DNA from: Ruminococcus flavefaciens
GTDB lineage: Bacteria > Bacillota > Clostridia > Oscillospirales > Ruminococcaceae
DNA: 64,000 nucleotides
Direction: 5' to 3'
Assembly (NCBI GenBank): GCA_015067005.1
Contig: SVNH01000005.1
Coordinates: 98,694 to 162,693, forward strand
Shown here: one piece after another, positions 55,283 to 63,956 of the stretch
Layout of the letters: each line of letters opens with the position of its first letter
Position numbering within the stretch: position 1 is the stretch's first letter
Position numbers and translations under genes: made by a program
Notes under the pieces: model-generated
Seen by the model: the letters and a program-made list of their open reading frames with translations, nothing else
What the model was told of the DNA's origin: nothing
Database searches by the model: none

Positions 55283-58210
55283 ATGAAAGTTTTTAAGCGA
55301 ATAACAGCATTTGCGATGTCATTAGCGCTGACTGGACAGGTTATATTGTCTGATGCAAGCGGTATAATGGTCTCGGAAAAAATATCAGTACCGGATAAGC
55401 TTTATTATGCCGACAGCTTCGGAGATGTACTGAGCGGTGCTGAATACACTATAATGGTGCGGCTCAGCGGAAAGCTTATAACAGCGGATAATACCGGCAA
55501 TGTCATTCAGTGGGAGGACAAAGGCGATAACTCACAGCGCTGGAAAATAGTCAGCTGCCGCAACGGTATGTGCAGTATTCATCCGGCTTCGGACACCTCG
55601 CTGGCACTTACCGTTGAAAACGGCGACAGTACAAACGGCAACAATATATACCTCTCTGCTTATGAGGACGTTCCTTCTCAGCATTTTATACTTCACCGTA
55701 CTGATGATGCTTACTATATAACTGCGGAGTGCTCAGGAAATGCCGCGCTCGATGTATATGACATAAGCTATGATAACGGCGCGAACATTGACCAATGGGA
55801 CTATTGGCAGGGTGAGGGACAGAAGTTCTATATCCGTCCTGCTGACGGCGACTACTCTCTCATACGTGGCGATATGAATATGGACGGCAAGGTAAATGGC
55901 TGCGACAAGATACTCATGGGGCGTTATATTTACGGCGGCGTGAAGAATTCTTCTGTTCCGGAATCATATATAGCTGATATGAATGCGGACGGAGTTTGTG
56001 ATACTAAGGATTATCAGCTGATAACTGACTATATCCTCGGCAGGGATATTGATATTGAATCCCGGAGCAGGATACCGTATGAAAAGGAAGATACGGCGTA
56101 TCTGTTTGCGTATTTTCTCGGCAACAGTCCGGAGCAGGAGAGACTTTCTTATGCAGTAAGCCTTGACGGCTATCATTTCAAGGCACTTAACGGAGGACGT
56201 GCTGTGTGGAAGTCAGGAGTCGGCACAGAATGTTTGCGAGATCCCTACATATTCAAGGGTGAGGACGGTCTTTACCATATGCTTGCAACGGATATGAAGT
56301 CGTCGCTCGGCTGGAACAGTAACCGTAATCTTATAAGTGCGAAGTCTACCGACCTTGTACACTGGTTTGATGAGTCGCTGATCGAGATAGCAAACAAGTA
56401 TCCGAATATGCAGAATGCCGACAGAGCATGGGCACCGCAGGCTATTTATGACCGTGAAAGGGACTCCTATATGATCTATTTTGCAGCGAGAGTTCCGGGA
56501 ACTGATGACAGGACGATAATGTACTATGTTTACAGCAAAGACCTTAAAAACCTCGATACTGCACCGCAGCTGCTGTTTGCTCCGCAGAACGGAAACGATG
56601 CAATAGATTCGGACATCATCTTTGAAAACGGCAAGTATTATATGTATTACAAAAACGAGACCAACAAGCGTATATATCTTGCGGTATCCGATCATGCAAG
56701 CGGTCCTTACAGTGAGATAAAGCAGGTCTCTGAGGGCAATATAGGAGTTGAAGGACCTAATATCTACAAGCTGCTCGGCAGTGATAAGTGGCTGATGATG
56801 TCGGATGCTTACGGTAATGGCTATTACGTTATGCAGGAAACGTCTGATCTTGAAAACTTCACAACTGTACCGCGAAGTGAGTACAGTTTCGACTTTACTC
56901 CGCGTCATGGGTATGTTATACCAATAAACGGCGATCAGTATAATGCTCTTGTGAGCGCTTTCCCTTCTGACGGACTGAATCAGATAAACACAGGCATCGA
57001 GCCTGTGAACATACATATCAATTTAGGTGATGACGCGGTTCTGCCGGACAAGGTTACAGCAGATTACAGTGACGGGGCAAAGACTGGATTCACAGTGAAA
57101 TGGGATGAAGCAGAGCGTCAGAAGATAGATACTTCCAAGCCCGGAAGGTATAGTGTTACCGGAAAAGTTATATCCTCCTCGGATATTTACAGCGAGCCGT
57201 TCATAACTGAACGTGCGGATCCATATATCGTTGACGGCGAGGATGGGTACTACTATTTCACAGCCTCTTATCCGGCTTACGGAAGCGTGGACAAGGGATA
57301 CGACAGGATAATACTGAGACGAAGCAGAACGGTTGCCGGACTTGCCGAGGCTGAGGAAAAGGTAATATGGAAAGCTCATTCATCGGGCATAATGGCAAAA
57401 CATATCTGGGCGCCTGAGATGCATAAAATAGGCGGAAAGTGGTATATGTTCTTTGCGGCAGGGGAGAGCGGCAATATCTGGGCGATACGTCCTTACGTTT
57501 TGAAATGCGACGGTGATCCGTATACCGGAAACTGGACAGAATGCGGTCAGATGCAGGCATCCTACGGTGATGACGAGTCGTTCATGAATTTCTCACTTGA
57601 TATGACCTACTTTGAGCATAATGGCAGACATTATGTCATCTGGGCAGAGATAAAAGGCGATTCCTCGCTGTTCATGGCGGAAATAGATCCGGCTGAGCCG
57701 TATAAGCTTATCTCGAAACCGATACTTCTCACAAAGCCTGAGTATAACTGGGAACTCGTGAATAACCGCGTCAACGAGGGCGCGGCGGTACTTGTGACGG
57801 ATGAAAAGGTATATGTATTCTTTTCGGCATCCGGAACAGGTTCGGAGTATTGTGTCGGAAGGCTCGAAGCGGACGCAGATGCAGACCTTATGGACGTAAA
57901 AAGCTGGAGAAAAACTGATCATCCGGTGCTTTCAACAGGTGATCTGAACGGAGAATCAGGTCCGGGACACAACTGCTTTGTAGTTGATGAAAACGGTGAT
58001 CTGCTTATTGTATACCATGCGCGGCCGGAGTCTCATGCTTCCGGAAACTGCGGAACATACAGCAAAGATCCTCTGTATGATCCATGCAGGCATACGCGCA
58101 TCAAGAGAGTGATATTCAGTGCGGACGGCACTCCTGTTATCAATCTCAGCAAAGAAGCTGAGCTCTCAGCAGCATATAAGACTATAACGGCTGAAATAAC
58201 GGTTGGATAA
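55283..58210 (+). CDS. Secreted multidomain enzyme: ricin-type lectin (CBM13-like) - dockerin - GH43 - Ig-like - GH43
   Basis: Signal peptide; QRWKIVSC/QHFILHRT ricin-type repeats; internal dockerin GDMNMDGKVNGCDKILMGRYI...ADMNADGVCDTKDYQLITDYI; GH43 motifs LRDPYIFKGEDGLYHM, RAWAPQAIYD and RADPYIVDGEDGYYYF, KHIWAPEMHKIGGKWYMFFA. Confidence 0.88.
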   Translation: MKVFKRITAFAMSLALTGQVILSDASGIMVSEKISVPDKLYYADSFGDVLSGAEYTIMVRLSGKLITADNTGNVIQWEDKGDNSQRWKIVSCRNGMCSIHPASDTSLALTVENGDSTNGNNIYLSAYEDVPSQHFILHRTDDAYYITAECSGNAALDVYDISYDNGANIDQWDYWQGEGQKFYIRPADGDYSLIRGDMNMDGKVNGCDKILMGRYIYGGVKNSSVPESYIADMNADGVCDTKDYQLITDYILGRDIDIESRSRIPYEKEDTAYLFAYFLGNSPEQERLSYAVSLDGYHFKALNGGRAVWKSGVGTECLRDPYIFKGEDGLYHMLATDMKSSLGWNSNRNLISAKSTDLVHWFDESLIEIANKYPNMQNADRAWAPQAIYDRERDSYMIYFAARVPGTDDRTIMYYVYSKDLKNLDTAPQLLFAPQNGNDAIDSDIIFENGKYYMYYKNETNKRIYLAVSDHASGPYSEIKQVSEGNIGVEGPNIYKLLGSDKWLMMSDAYGNGYYVMQETSDLENFTTVPRSEYSFDFTPRHGYVIPINGDQYNALVSAFPSDGLNQINTGIEPVNIHINLGDDAVLPDKVTADYSDGAKTGFTVKWDEAERQKIDTSKPGRYSVTGKVISSSDIYSEPFITERADPYIVDGEDGYYYFTASYPAYGSVDKGYDRIILRRSRTVAGLAEAEEKVIWKAHSSGIMAKHIWAPEMHKIGGKWYMFFAAGESGNIWAIRPYVLKCDGDPYTGNWTECGQMQASYGDDESFMNFSLDMTYFEHNGRHYVIWAEIKGDSSLFMAEIDPAEPYKLISKPILLTKPEYNWELVNNRVNEGAAVLVTDEKVYVFFSASGTGSEYCVGRLEADADADLMDVKSWRKTDHPVLSTGDLNGESGPGHNCFVVDENGDLLIVYHARPESHASGNCGTYSKDPLYDPCRHTRIKRVIFSADGTPVINLSKEAELSAAYKTITAEITVG

Positions 58211-58229
58211 ACAGAAAAGGGGAATTGGT

Positions 58230-60383
58230 ATGAATTTCAAAAGAATGGTTGGAACAGTAACAGCAGCACTGGTAATGCTGTCGGGCATGACTGTAAAAGT
58301 GCCTGAGAAGTCCGCACCTGCGGATGCTGCTATGGTCATAAGTCTTGCACCTGAGAACAGGTACGAGATAAACGGCGGAAAGTTTCAGGGCTGGGGAACG
58401 TCTCTTTGCTGGTGGGCAAACAGAGTCGGCTACTCTGACATTCTCGCACAGCAGACTGCTGATCTGTTCTATGGCGATGAAGGTCTGCGAATGAACATCG
58501 CAAGATTCAATATCGGAGGCGGCGATGATCCTTCACACACCCACATAACACGCACAGACTCAAATATGCCCGGCTATACAGTTTATAACAACGGCAATGT
58601 GACCTATGACTGGAACGCTGACTATAATCAGCGAAATGTTGTCCAGAGGGCGATCAAGGCTTGCGGAGACGATATGATAGTTGAGATGTTCTCAAATTCA
58701 CCTCCGTATTATATGACCAACAGTGGATGCTCAACCGGCAATAAGGACTCCGGAAAGAATAACCTACGCGACGATCAGTATACAGCATTTGCGGAATATC
58801 TTGCCGAGGTATGCGACCATTACGAGAAATACTGGGGAGTTAAGGTGCAGAGTATTGACCCCATGAACGAGCCTTATACTAACTTCTGGGGCGCATTGAG
58901 TCAGAAGCAGGAGGGCTGCCACTTCGATCAGGGAGAATCCGAATCCAAGATACTCGTTGAACTGAAAAAGTCTCTTGACAAGCGAGGTCTCAATGACGTT
59001 ATTATCTGCGGAACAGATGAGACCTCTATCGACACACAGATAGATTGCTTCAACAAGCTTTCCTCTGAGGCAAGGAACATTCTCGGACGTATAGACACCC
59101 ATACATACAGCGGCACACAGCGTTCAAAGCTGAAGGAGACTGCTCTGGCAAACGGAAAGAATCTCTGGATGAGTGAAGTTGACGGCAGCGGAGTATCTGG
59201 TACAAATGCCGGAGAAATGGGCGCAGGACTGTGGCTTGCGGAGCGTATGGTACTTGACTGCAACGAACTCAACTGTTCAGCATGGATACTCTGGCAGGCT
59301 ATCGACAACCACATCTCCTCAGTAGGCATGAATGGAAACAAGGATAAGGGAATGGTCAATGTAAACGGCGGATTCTGGGGACTTGCAGTAGCCGATCATG
59401 ATAAGAACGAGATAATTCTTACAAAGAAATACTATTCATTCGGACAGTTTTCGAGATACATCCGTCCGGGTATGACTATGCTTAAATCTTCCGGAAATAC
59501 AATGGCTGCATTTGACGAAAAAAACGGCAGACTTGTGGTCGTAGCAATCAACAGCGGAAGTTCGGCTCAGGAATTCAACGTTGACCTCTCCGGCTTTGAT
59601 GAGGTAGGTACATCTGCACAGGCTGTACGTACAAGCAATACCGAAAGCTGGAAGGATATAGGAAATATAGCGATCAGCGGTACATCGCTCAAAACAGACC
59701 TTGCACCGCAGTCGATAACAACTTACATCATTGACGGTATGAAGGGCGGTTCGGCACTTGAAAACAAGATAGAGATAAAGCCGGATATGCTCAGCGGAAC
59801 AGAATCATGGAAGAACATGGAGTCTTCTGATTTCTACAAGGCTTATGACGGCAGCACAGGTACATATTTTGACGGACTTGGTGACGGCTGGACAATGGTG
59901 GACCTCGGCAGAAATTACAATATATCAGCTATTGGTTATGCACCGAGAAACGGTTATGAGTATCGTATGGTAGACGGCAGATTCGAGTTCTCAAAAGACG
60001 GTGTCAACTGGGAAACGGCTTATACAGTAAGCGGAAAGCCTAATTCCGGAATGAATTACGTTAAGAAATTAGGCTGCGAAAATACGGCAAGGTATGTGCG
60101 CTATGCAGTACCGAGCGGAGCGCCTCAGAACGAATACAACAAAGATAGCGTTTATTGCTGCAACATTGCAGAGATAGAGCTTTACGGCACACCGGAAGTC
60201 ATTAAAGGCGATGTGAACAGCGACGGAGCAGTCGACACAGCAGATATTGTTATGCTTCAGCAGTATCTTTTTGGAAAAATAACGGAGATAAATATGTCGG
60301 CAGCTGATCTTTGCAGGGATGATAAACTCAACGGTTATGACATGATACTTCTTCGCAGACTGGTGTTTGCAAAGGCTGTCTGA
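58230..60383 (+). CDS. Secreted GH30-type glycosidase with F5/8 type C (CBM32-like) domain and C-terminal dockerin
   Basis: FQGWGTSLCWWANRVGY; NIGGGDDPSHTHITR; MFSNSPPYYMTNSGCSTG; IDPMNEPYTNFWG (acid/base E); LWMSEVDGSG (nucleophile E); discoidin-like tail; dockerin GDVNSDGAVDTADIVMLQQYL. ATG 58230 with GGGGA. Confidence 0.88.
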   Translation: MNFKRMVGTVTAALVMLSGMTVKVPEKSAPADAAMVISLAPENRYEINGGKFQGWGTSLCWWANRVGYSDILAQQTADLFYGDEGLRMNIARFNIGGGDDPSHTHITRTDSNMPGYTVYNNGNVTYDWNADYNQRNVVQRAIKACGDDMIVEMFSNSPPYYMTNSGCSTGNKDSGKNNLRDDQYTAFAEYLAEVCDHYEKYWGVKVQSIDPMNEPYTNFWGALSQKQEGCHFDQGESESKILVELKKSLDKRGLNDVIICGTDETSIDTQIDCFNKLSSEARNILGRIDTHTYSGTQRSKLKETALANGKNLWMSEVDGSGVSGTNAGEMGAGLWLAERMVLDCNELNCSAWILWQAIDNHISSVGMNGNKDKGMVNVNGGFWGLAVADHDKNEIILTKKYYSFGQFSRYIRPGMTMLKSSGNTMAAFDEKNGRLVVVAINSGSSAQEFNVDLSGFDEVGTSAQAVRTSNTESWKDIGNIAISGTSLKTDLAPQSITTYIIDGMKGGSALENKIEIKPDMLSGTESWKNMESSDFYKAYDGSTGTYFDGLGDGWTMVDLGRNYNISAIGYAPRNGYEYRMVDGRFEFSKDGVNWETAYTVSGKPNSGMNYVKKLGCENTARYVRYAVPSGAPQNEYNKDSVYCCNIAEIELYGTPEVIKGDVNSDGAVDTADIVMLQQYLFGKITEINMSAADLCRDDKLNGYDMILLRRLVFAKAV

Positions 60384-60486
60384 TCCAGTAATATCAAGGT
60401 GTTGTATATCACGTACAAAACGAGCGGCAGCTCATTGTGAAACACGCCAAAATTATGAAATTACTGTTAATTTTAGACAGAAGATA

Positions 60487-60515
60487 TTGACAAACGACAA
60501 CAAATGTGTTAATAT
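60487..60515 (+). promoter_or_regulatory. Putative promoter of candidate sRNA
   Basis: TTGACA (60487-60492), 17 nt, TAATAT (60510-60515). Confidence 0.6.
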
Positions 60516-60521
60516 ATACTT

Positions 60522-60622
60522 ACAGAATATTACTGATGAATTACAGTGAATATTTCATGATCTATTCCTCCTTAGTTATCATACCTCTTGAAAAAGGCTG
60601 CGGTATTCCCGCAGTCTTTTTT
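60522..60622 (+). ncRNA. Candidate small RNA with anti-SD loop
   Basis: Own promoter upstream; stem-loop AATATTACTG/CAGTGAATATT; stem ATGAT/ATCAT with a loop carrying TTCCTCCTTA; ends in intrinsic terminator GCTGCGGtattCCCGCAGTCTTTTTT. Confidence 0.5.
60593..60622 (+). terminator. Intrinsic terminator
   Basis: AAAGGCTGCGG-TATT-CCCGCAGTCTTTTTT. Confidence 0.88.
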
Positions 60623-60651
60623 CGTTTGAGCCGCCGCTTGATCAAGTGCTA

Positions 60652-60680
60652 TTGACAATACCTGTAAATTGAACTATAAT
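60652..60680 (+). promoter_or_regulatory. Sigma-A promoter of feoAB leader
   Basis: TTGACA (60652-60657), 17 nt, TATAAT (60675-60680), both exact. Confidence 0.85.
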
Positions 60681-60691
60681 TAGTGTGTCCT

Positions 60692-60937
60692 CAATAACCG
60701 CCGTTAGGCGGTTATTGCCCCGAACTTTGTTCGGGGAGCGCAAATTCTTTATAATTTGGGAATTTGCGCGGCACAATAATTGATGTCAAGCTCACTTTGT
60801 CTTAAAGGGCAAAACAAAGTGCAAGAATAATTCTTTCATCCCATTATTTTTCTTGCACTTTGACAACTCAAAAATACCTTCTAAAATCTATAATAAGGCA
60901 CTTTTTGAGTAGTTGAGCAGACATTAATTAGTAATGT
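60692..60937 (+). promoter_or_regulatory. Structured 5' leader of feoAB, multiple perfect inverted repeats
   Basis: Perfect IRs: 60692-60702/60707-60717; 60718-60725/60729-60736; 60738-60747/60760-60769; 60793-60800/60814-60821; 60815-60827/60850-60862; 60866-60874/60902-60910. Confidence 0.75.
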
Positions 60938-60978
60938 GTGATAAATAAATACAGAAACATGAAAAGGAGTGCCAATTA

Positions 60979-63327
60979 ATGGCAACACTAAAAGAAATAA
61001 AGATAGGCGAAACAGTAAAGATAAAGAAGCTCAACGTTGACGGTGCATTGAGACAGCATTTTCTTGATATGGGAGTTATTCCCGGAACTGAGATAACTCT
61101 CGTAAAATTTGCACCTATGGGCGATCCTATGGAATTAAGGCTTCATGGGTATGAACTCACGCTGAGGCTTGCCGATGCAGAAAAAATAGAAGTATCCGAA
61201 AAGATCAATGCTTCCGGTACTTCTTTAAAAGTAGCAAAAGCCCCTAAGACTGCCCATCCGGGACTTGGTGAAGGCGGAAAGTTCCACCCGAAGGGTACGG
61301 GAAATCCGCTTCCTGATGGTACAGTAATGCGTTTTGCGCTTGTAGGCAATCAGAACAGCGGTAAGACCACTTTGTTCAACAGACTTACCGGTTCCAAGCA
61401 GCACGTAGGTAATTTTCCGGGAGTTACAGTCGACCGCAAGGACGGTGCGATAAAGGGCTATCCTGACACGGTAATAACGGATCTGCCCGGTATATATTCG
61501 ATGTCACCTTACAGCAATGAGGAGATAGTGTCGCGTAATTTCGTACTTAACGAGAAGCCTCATGCGATAATAAACATAGTAGATTCCACAAATATCGAGC
61601 GAAATCTCTATCTTACCATGCAGCTTCTTGAAATGAACATACCTATGGTCGTTGCACTCAACATGATGGACGAGCTGACTGCTAACGGCGGAGGCATAAA
61701 CGTAAATAAAATGGAAGAGATGCTTGGCGTACCAGTTGTACCAATATCAGCGGCAAAAAACGAGGGAATCGCTGAACTTGTTGAACACGCGGTACATATT
61801 GCAAAGTATCAGGAATGTCCGGTGCGTCAGGATATATGCGATAAAACTTCAAACGGCGGCGCTGTTCACAGATGTCTGCACGGAATAAGCCATCTCATAG
61901 AAGATCACGCTGAAGTATCAGGACTTCCGCTGCGTTTTGCGGCAAGCAAGGTAGTTGAAGGCGATGAACTCATAATCAAGCAGCTTGTGCTTGACAAAAA
62001 TGAGGAAGAGCTGATCGGACATATAGTTCTTCAGATGGAGAACGAGAGACAGCTCGACAGAAGTGCTGCGATAGCTGATATGCGTTATAATTTCATATAT
62101 CGCCTGTGCGGAAGCACGGTCACAAAGCCTACCGAGAGTAAGGAGCATATCCGCAGCCGTAAGATAGATTCGGTTTTGACCGGCAAATACACAGCGATAC
62201 CTATGTTTATAATTATAATGTCGCTGGTATTCTGGCTGACGTTCAATGTTATCGGAGCATTTTTGCAGGATCTGCTTGAAAGAGGTATAGATTCCCTTAC
62301 GGAAGCAGCTGATATTGCTCTGACGAATGCAAAAGTCAACAGTACGATACACAGTCTGATAATCGACGGAATATTTTCAGGTGTAGGAAGTGTGCTGAGT
62401 TTTCTGCCGATAATCGTAACGCTGTTTTTCTTCCTATCATTTCTTGAGGACAGCGGATACATTGCACGAGTTGCATTCTTTATGGATAAACTTCTGCGAA
62501 AGATCGGACTATCCGGAAGAAGCATAGTACCGCTTCTGATAGGCTTCGGATGCTCTGTTCCTGCTGTTATGGCTACGAGGACGCTATCAAGTGAACGTGA
62601 CAGAAAAATGACCATAATCCTTACGCCGTTCATGAGCTGTACAGCAAAGCTTCCGATATATGCATTCTTCGTAAACGCATTTTTCGATGAATACCGTGCG
62701 CTGATAATGATAGGGCTATATCTTCTTGGTATATTTACCGGAATAATAGCAGCTATGATATACAAGCTTACGATATTCCGCAGCGAGGCAGTACCATTTG
62801 TAATGGAGCTTCCGAATTACCGTTTGCCGGGTGCCGGAAACGTAGCACAGCTTTTGTGGGAAAAGGCAAAGGACTTCCTGCAAAGAGCATTTTCTGTTAT
62901 CCTTATAGCCACAGTTATAGTATGGTTCCTGCAAAGATTCGATATGCAGCTGAATATGGCTGATAATGCCGAGGTGAGCATACTTGCAGCCGCAGCGAGC
63001 ATCTTCGTACCGATAATGAAGCCGCTCGGACTTGGTGACTGGCGCATACTTGTTTCGCTTGTCAGTGGATTCATAGCAAAAGAAAGTGTCGTTTCGACAA
63101 TGGAGATACTTTACGGTGAAGGCGTAGAAAATGTGATGTCGCCGCTTGCAGCAGCTTCAATGCTCGTATTCTCGCTGCTTTATACTCCGTGCGTAGCAGC
63201 AATTGCAGCTGTCAGGAGGGAACTCGGCGGCAAATGGGCATTTGCACTTGCAGCGGTACAATGTGTTATAGCTTGGGTAGCTGCGTTTGGCATCAGATTG
63301 ATCGGATTAATGATAGGAGCAGGCTGA
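60979..63327 (+). CDS. feoB: FeoA-FeoB fusion ferrous iron transporter
   Basis: FeoA-like SH3 domain (LRQHFLDMGVIPGTEITLVKFAPMGDPMELRLHGYELTLRLADAEKI), then FeoB GTPase (VGNQNSGKTTLFNRLTGSKQHVGNFPGVTVDRK) and membrane domain. Confidence 0.95.
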   Translation: MATLKEIKIGETVKIKKLNVDGALRQHFLDMGVIPGTEITLVKFAPMGDPMELRLHGYELTLRLADAEKIEVSEKINASGTSLKVAKAPKTAHPGLGEGGKFHPKGTGNPLPDGTVMRFALVGNQNSGKTTLFNRLTGSKQHVGNFPGVTVDRKDGAIKGYPDTVITDLPGIYSMSPYSNEEIVSRNFVLNEKPHAIINIVDSTNIERNLYLTMQLLEMNIPMVVALNMMDELTANGGGINVNKMEEMLGVPVVPISAAKNEGIAELVEHAVHIAKYQECPVRQDICDKTSNGGAVHRCLHGISHLIEDHAEVSGLPLRFAASKVVEGDELIIKQLVLDKNEEELIGHIVLQMENERQLDRSAAIADMRYNFIYRLCGSTVTKPTESKEHIRSRKIDSVLTGKYTAIPMFIIIMSLVFWLTFNVIGAFLQDLLERGIDSLTEAADIALTNAKVNSTIHSLIIDGIFSGVGSVLSFLPIIVTLFFFLSFLEDSGYIARVAFFMDKLLRKIGLSGRSIVPLLIGFGCSVPAVMATRTLSSERDRKMTIILTPFMSCTAKLPIYAFFVNAFFDEYRALIMIGLYLLGIFTGIIAAMIYKLTIFRSEAVPFVMELPNYRLPGAGNVAQLLWEKAKDFLQRAFSVILIATVIVWFLQRFDMQLNMADNAEVSILAAAASIFVPIMKPLGLGDWRILVSLVSGFIAKESVVSTMEILYGEGVENVMSPLAAASMLVFSLLYTPCVAAIAAVRRELGGKWAFALAAVQCVIAWVAAFGIRLIGLMIGAG

Positions 63328-63485
63328 TGAATGCGATCGACGTTATACTTATAATTCTGATAGCATTGGCGATAATATGGGCATTGAGAGTATGTATACG
63401 CAATAAGAAAAACGGAAAATGCTGCGGTGATTGTTCGTATTGCTCAGGTTGCAGTAAAGAGGAGGATAAATGGCATGAGTTATAA
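63327..63485 (+). CDS. FeoB-associated Cys-rich small membrane protein
   Basis: MNAIDVILIILIALAIIWALRVCIRNKKNGKCCGDCSYCSGCSKEEDKWHEL; ATG 63327 overlaps feoB stop; ORF track start 63189 is an over-extension. Confidence 0.88.
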   Translation: MNAIDVILIILIALAIIWALRVCIRNKKNGKCCGDCSYCSGCSKEEDKWHEL

Positions 63486-63909
63486 TTTTTATGGCTGGGA
63501 AACAGCTTTAGTGCCTGCTGTCAGTGACGAATTCAAGGGTGTTGAAACACCTCAGCAGCTTTATGATATACTCACAGGTATATGGTGCGAATACACCTGT
63601 GCACCTCGCTTGCGAAGCGGATGGAGCAAGGATAATATCACTCTCGGACAGTGCTCGATAACTGCATTTTTAGTGCAGGACATCTTTGGCGGAAAGGTCT
63701 GTGGAATATTGCGTCCCGGCGGAAACTATCATTGCTATAATGTGGTAGGTGATTCTGTATTTGACCTTACGAGTGAGCAGTTCGGGGATGAAAAGCTTGA
63801 TTACAGCGATAATCCTGAGCAGTTCCGGGAAATACACTTTGTCAAAGCAGAGAAGCGTGAAAGGTATGAGTATCTTCGCAGTGAACTGAAAAAGTATCTT
63901 GCAAAGTGA
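63475..63909 (+). CDS. YunG-like family protein
   Basis: SGWSKDNITLGQCSITAFLVQDIFGGKVCGI...HCYNVV...FDLTSEQF; ATG 63475 preferred. Confidence 0.7.
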   Translation: MSYNFYGWETALVPAVSDEFKGVETPQQLYDILTGIWCEYTCAPRLRSGWSKDNITLGQCSITAFLVQDIFGGKVCGILRPGGNYHCYNVVGDSVFDLTSEQFGDEKLDYSDNPEQFREIHFVKAEKRERYEYLRSELKKYLAK

Positions 63910-63932
63910 CAGAATATATAGTTAATAAACAT

Positions 63933-63956
63933 CCCCCGGCAGAGCCGGGGGTTTTT
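63933..63956 (+). terminator. Intrinsic terminator
   Basis: CCCCCGGC-AGA-GCCGGGGGTTTTT. Confidence 0.93.

Noticed and set aside
56213-57016. 267-aa minus-strand ORF
   Set aside because: Antisense to the GH43 coding sequence, no motif and no RBS.
60367-60549. 60-aa ORF after the GH30 gene
   Set aside because: TTG start inside the GH30 coding end, no RBS, no recognisable motif; overlaps the promoter of the candidate sRNA.
62085-62765. 226-aa minus-strand ORF
   Set aside because: Antisense to the FeoB membrane domain; hydrophobicity is mirrored from the sense strand.
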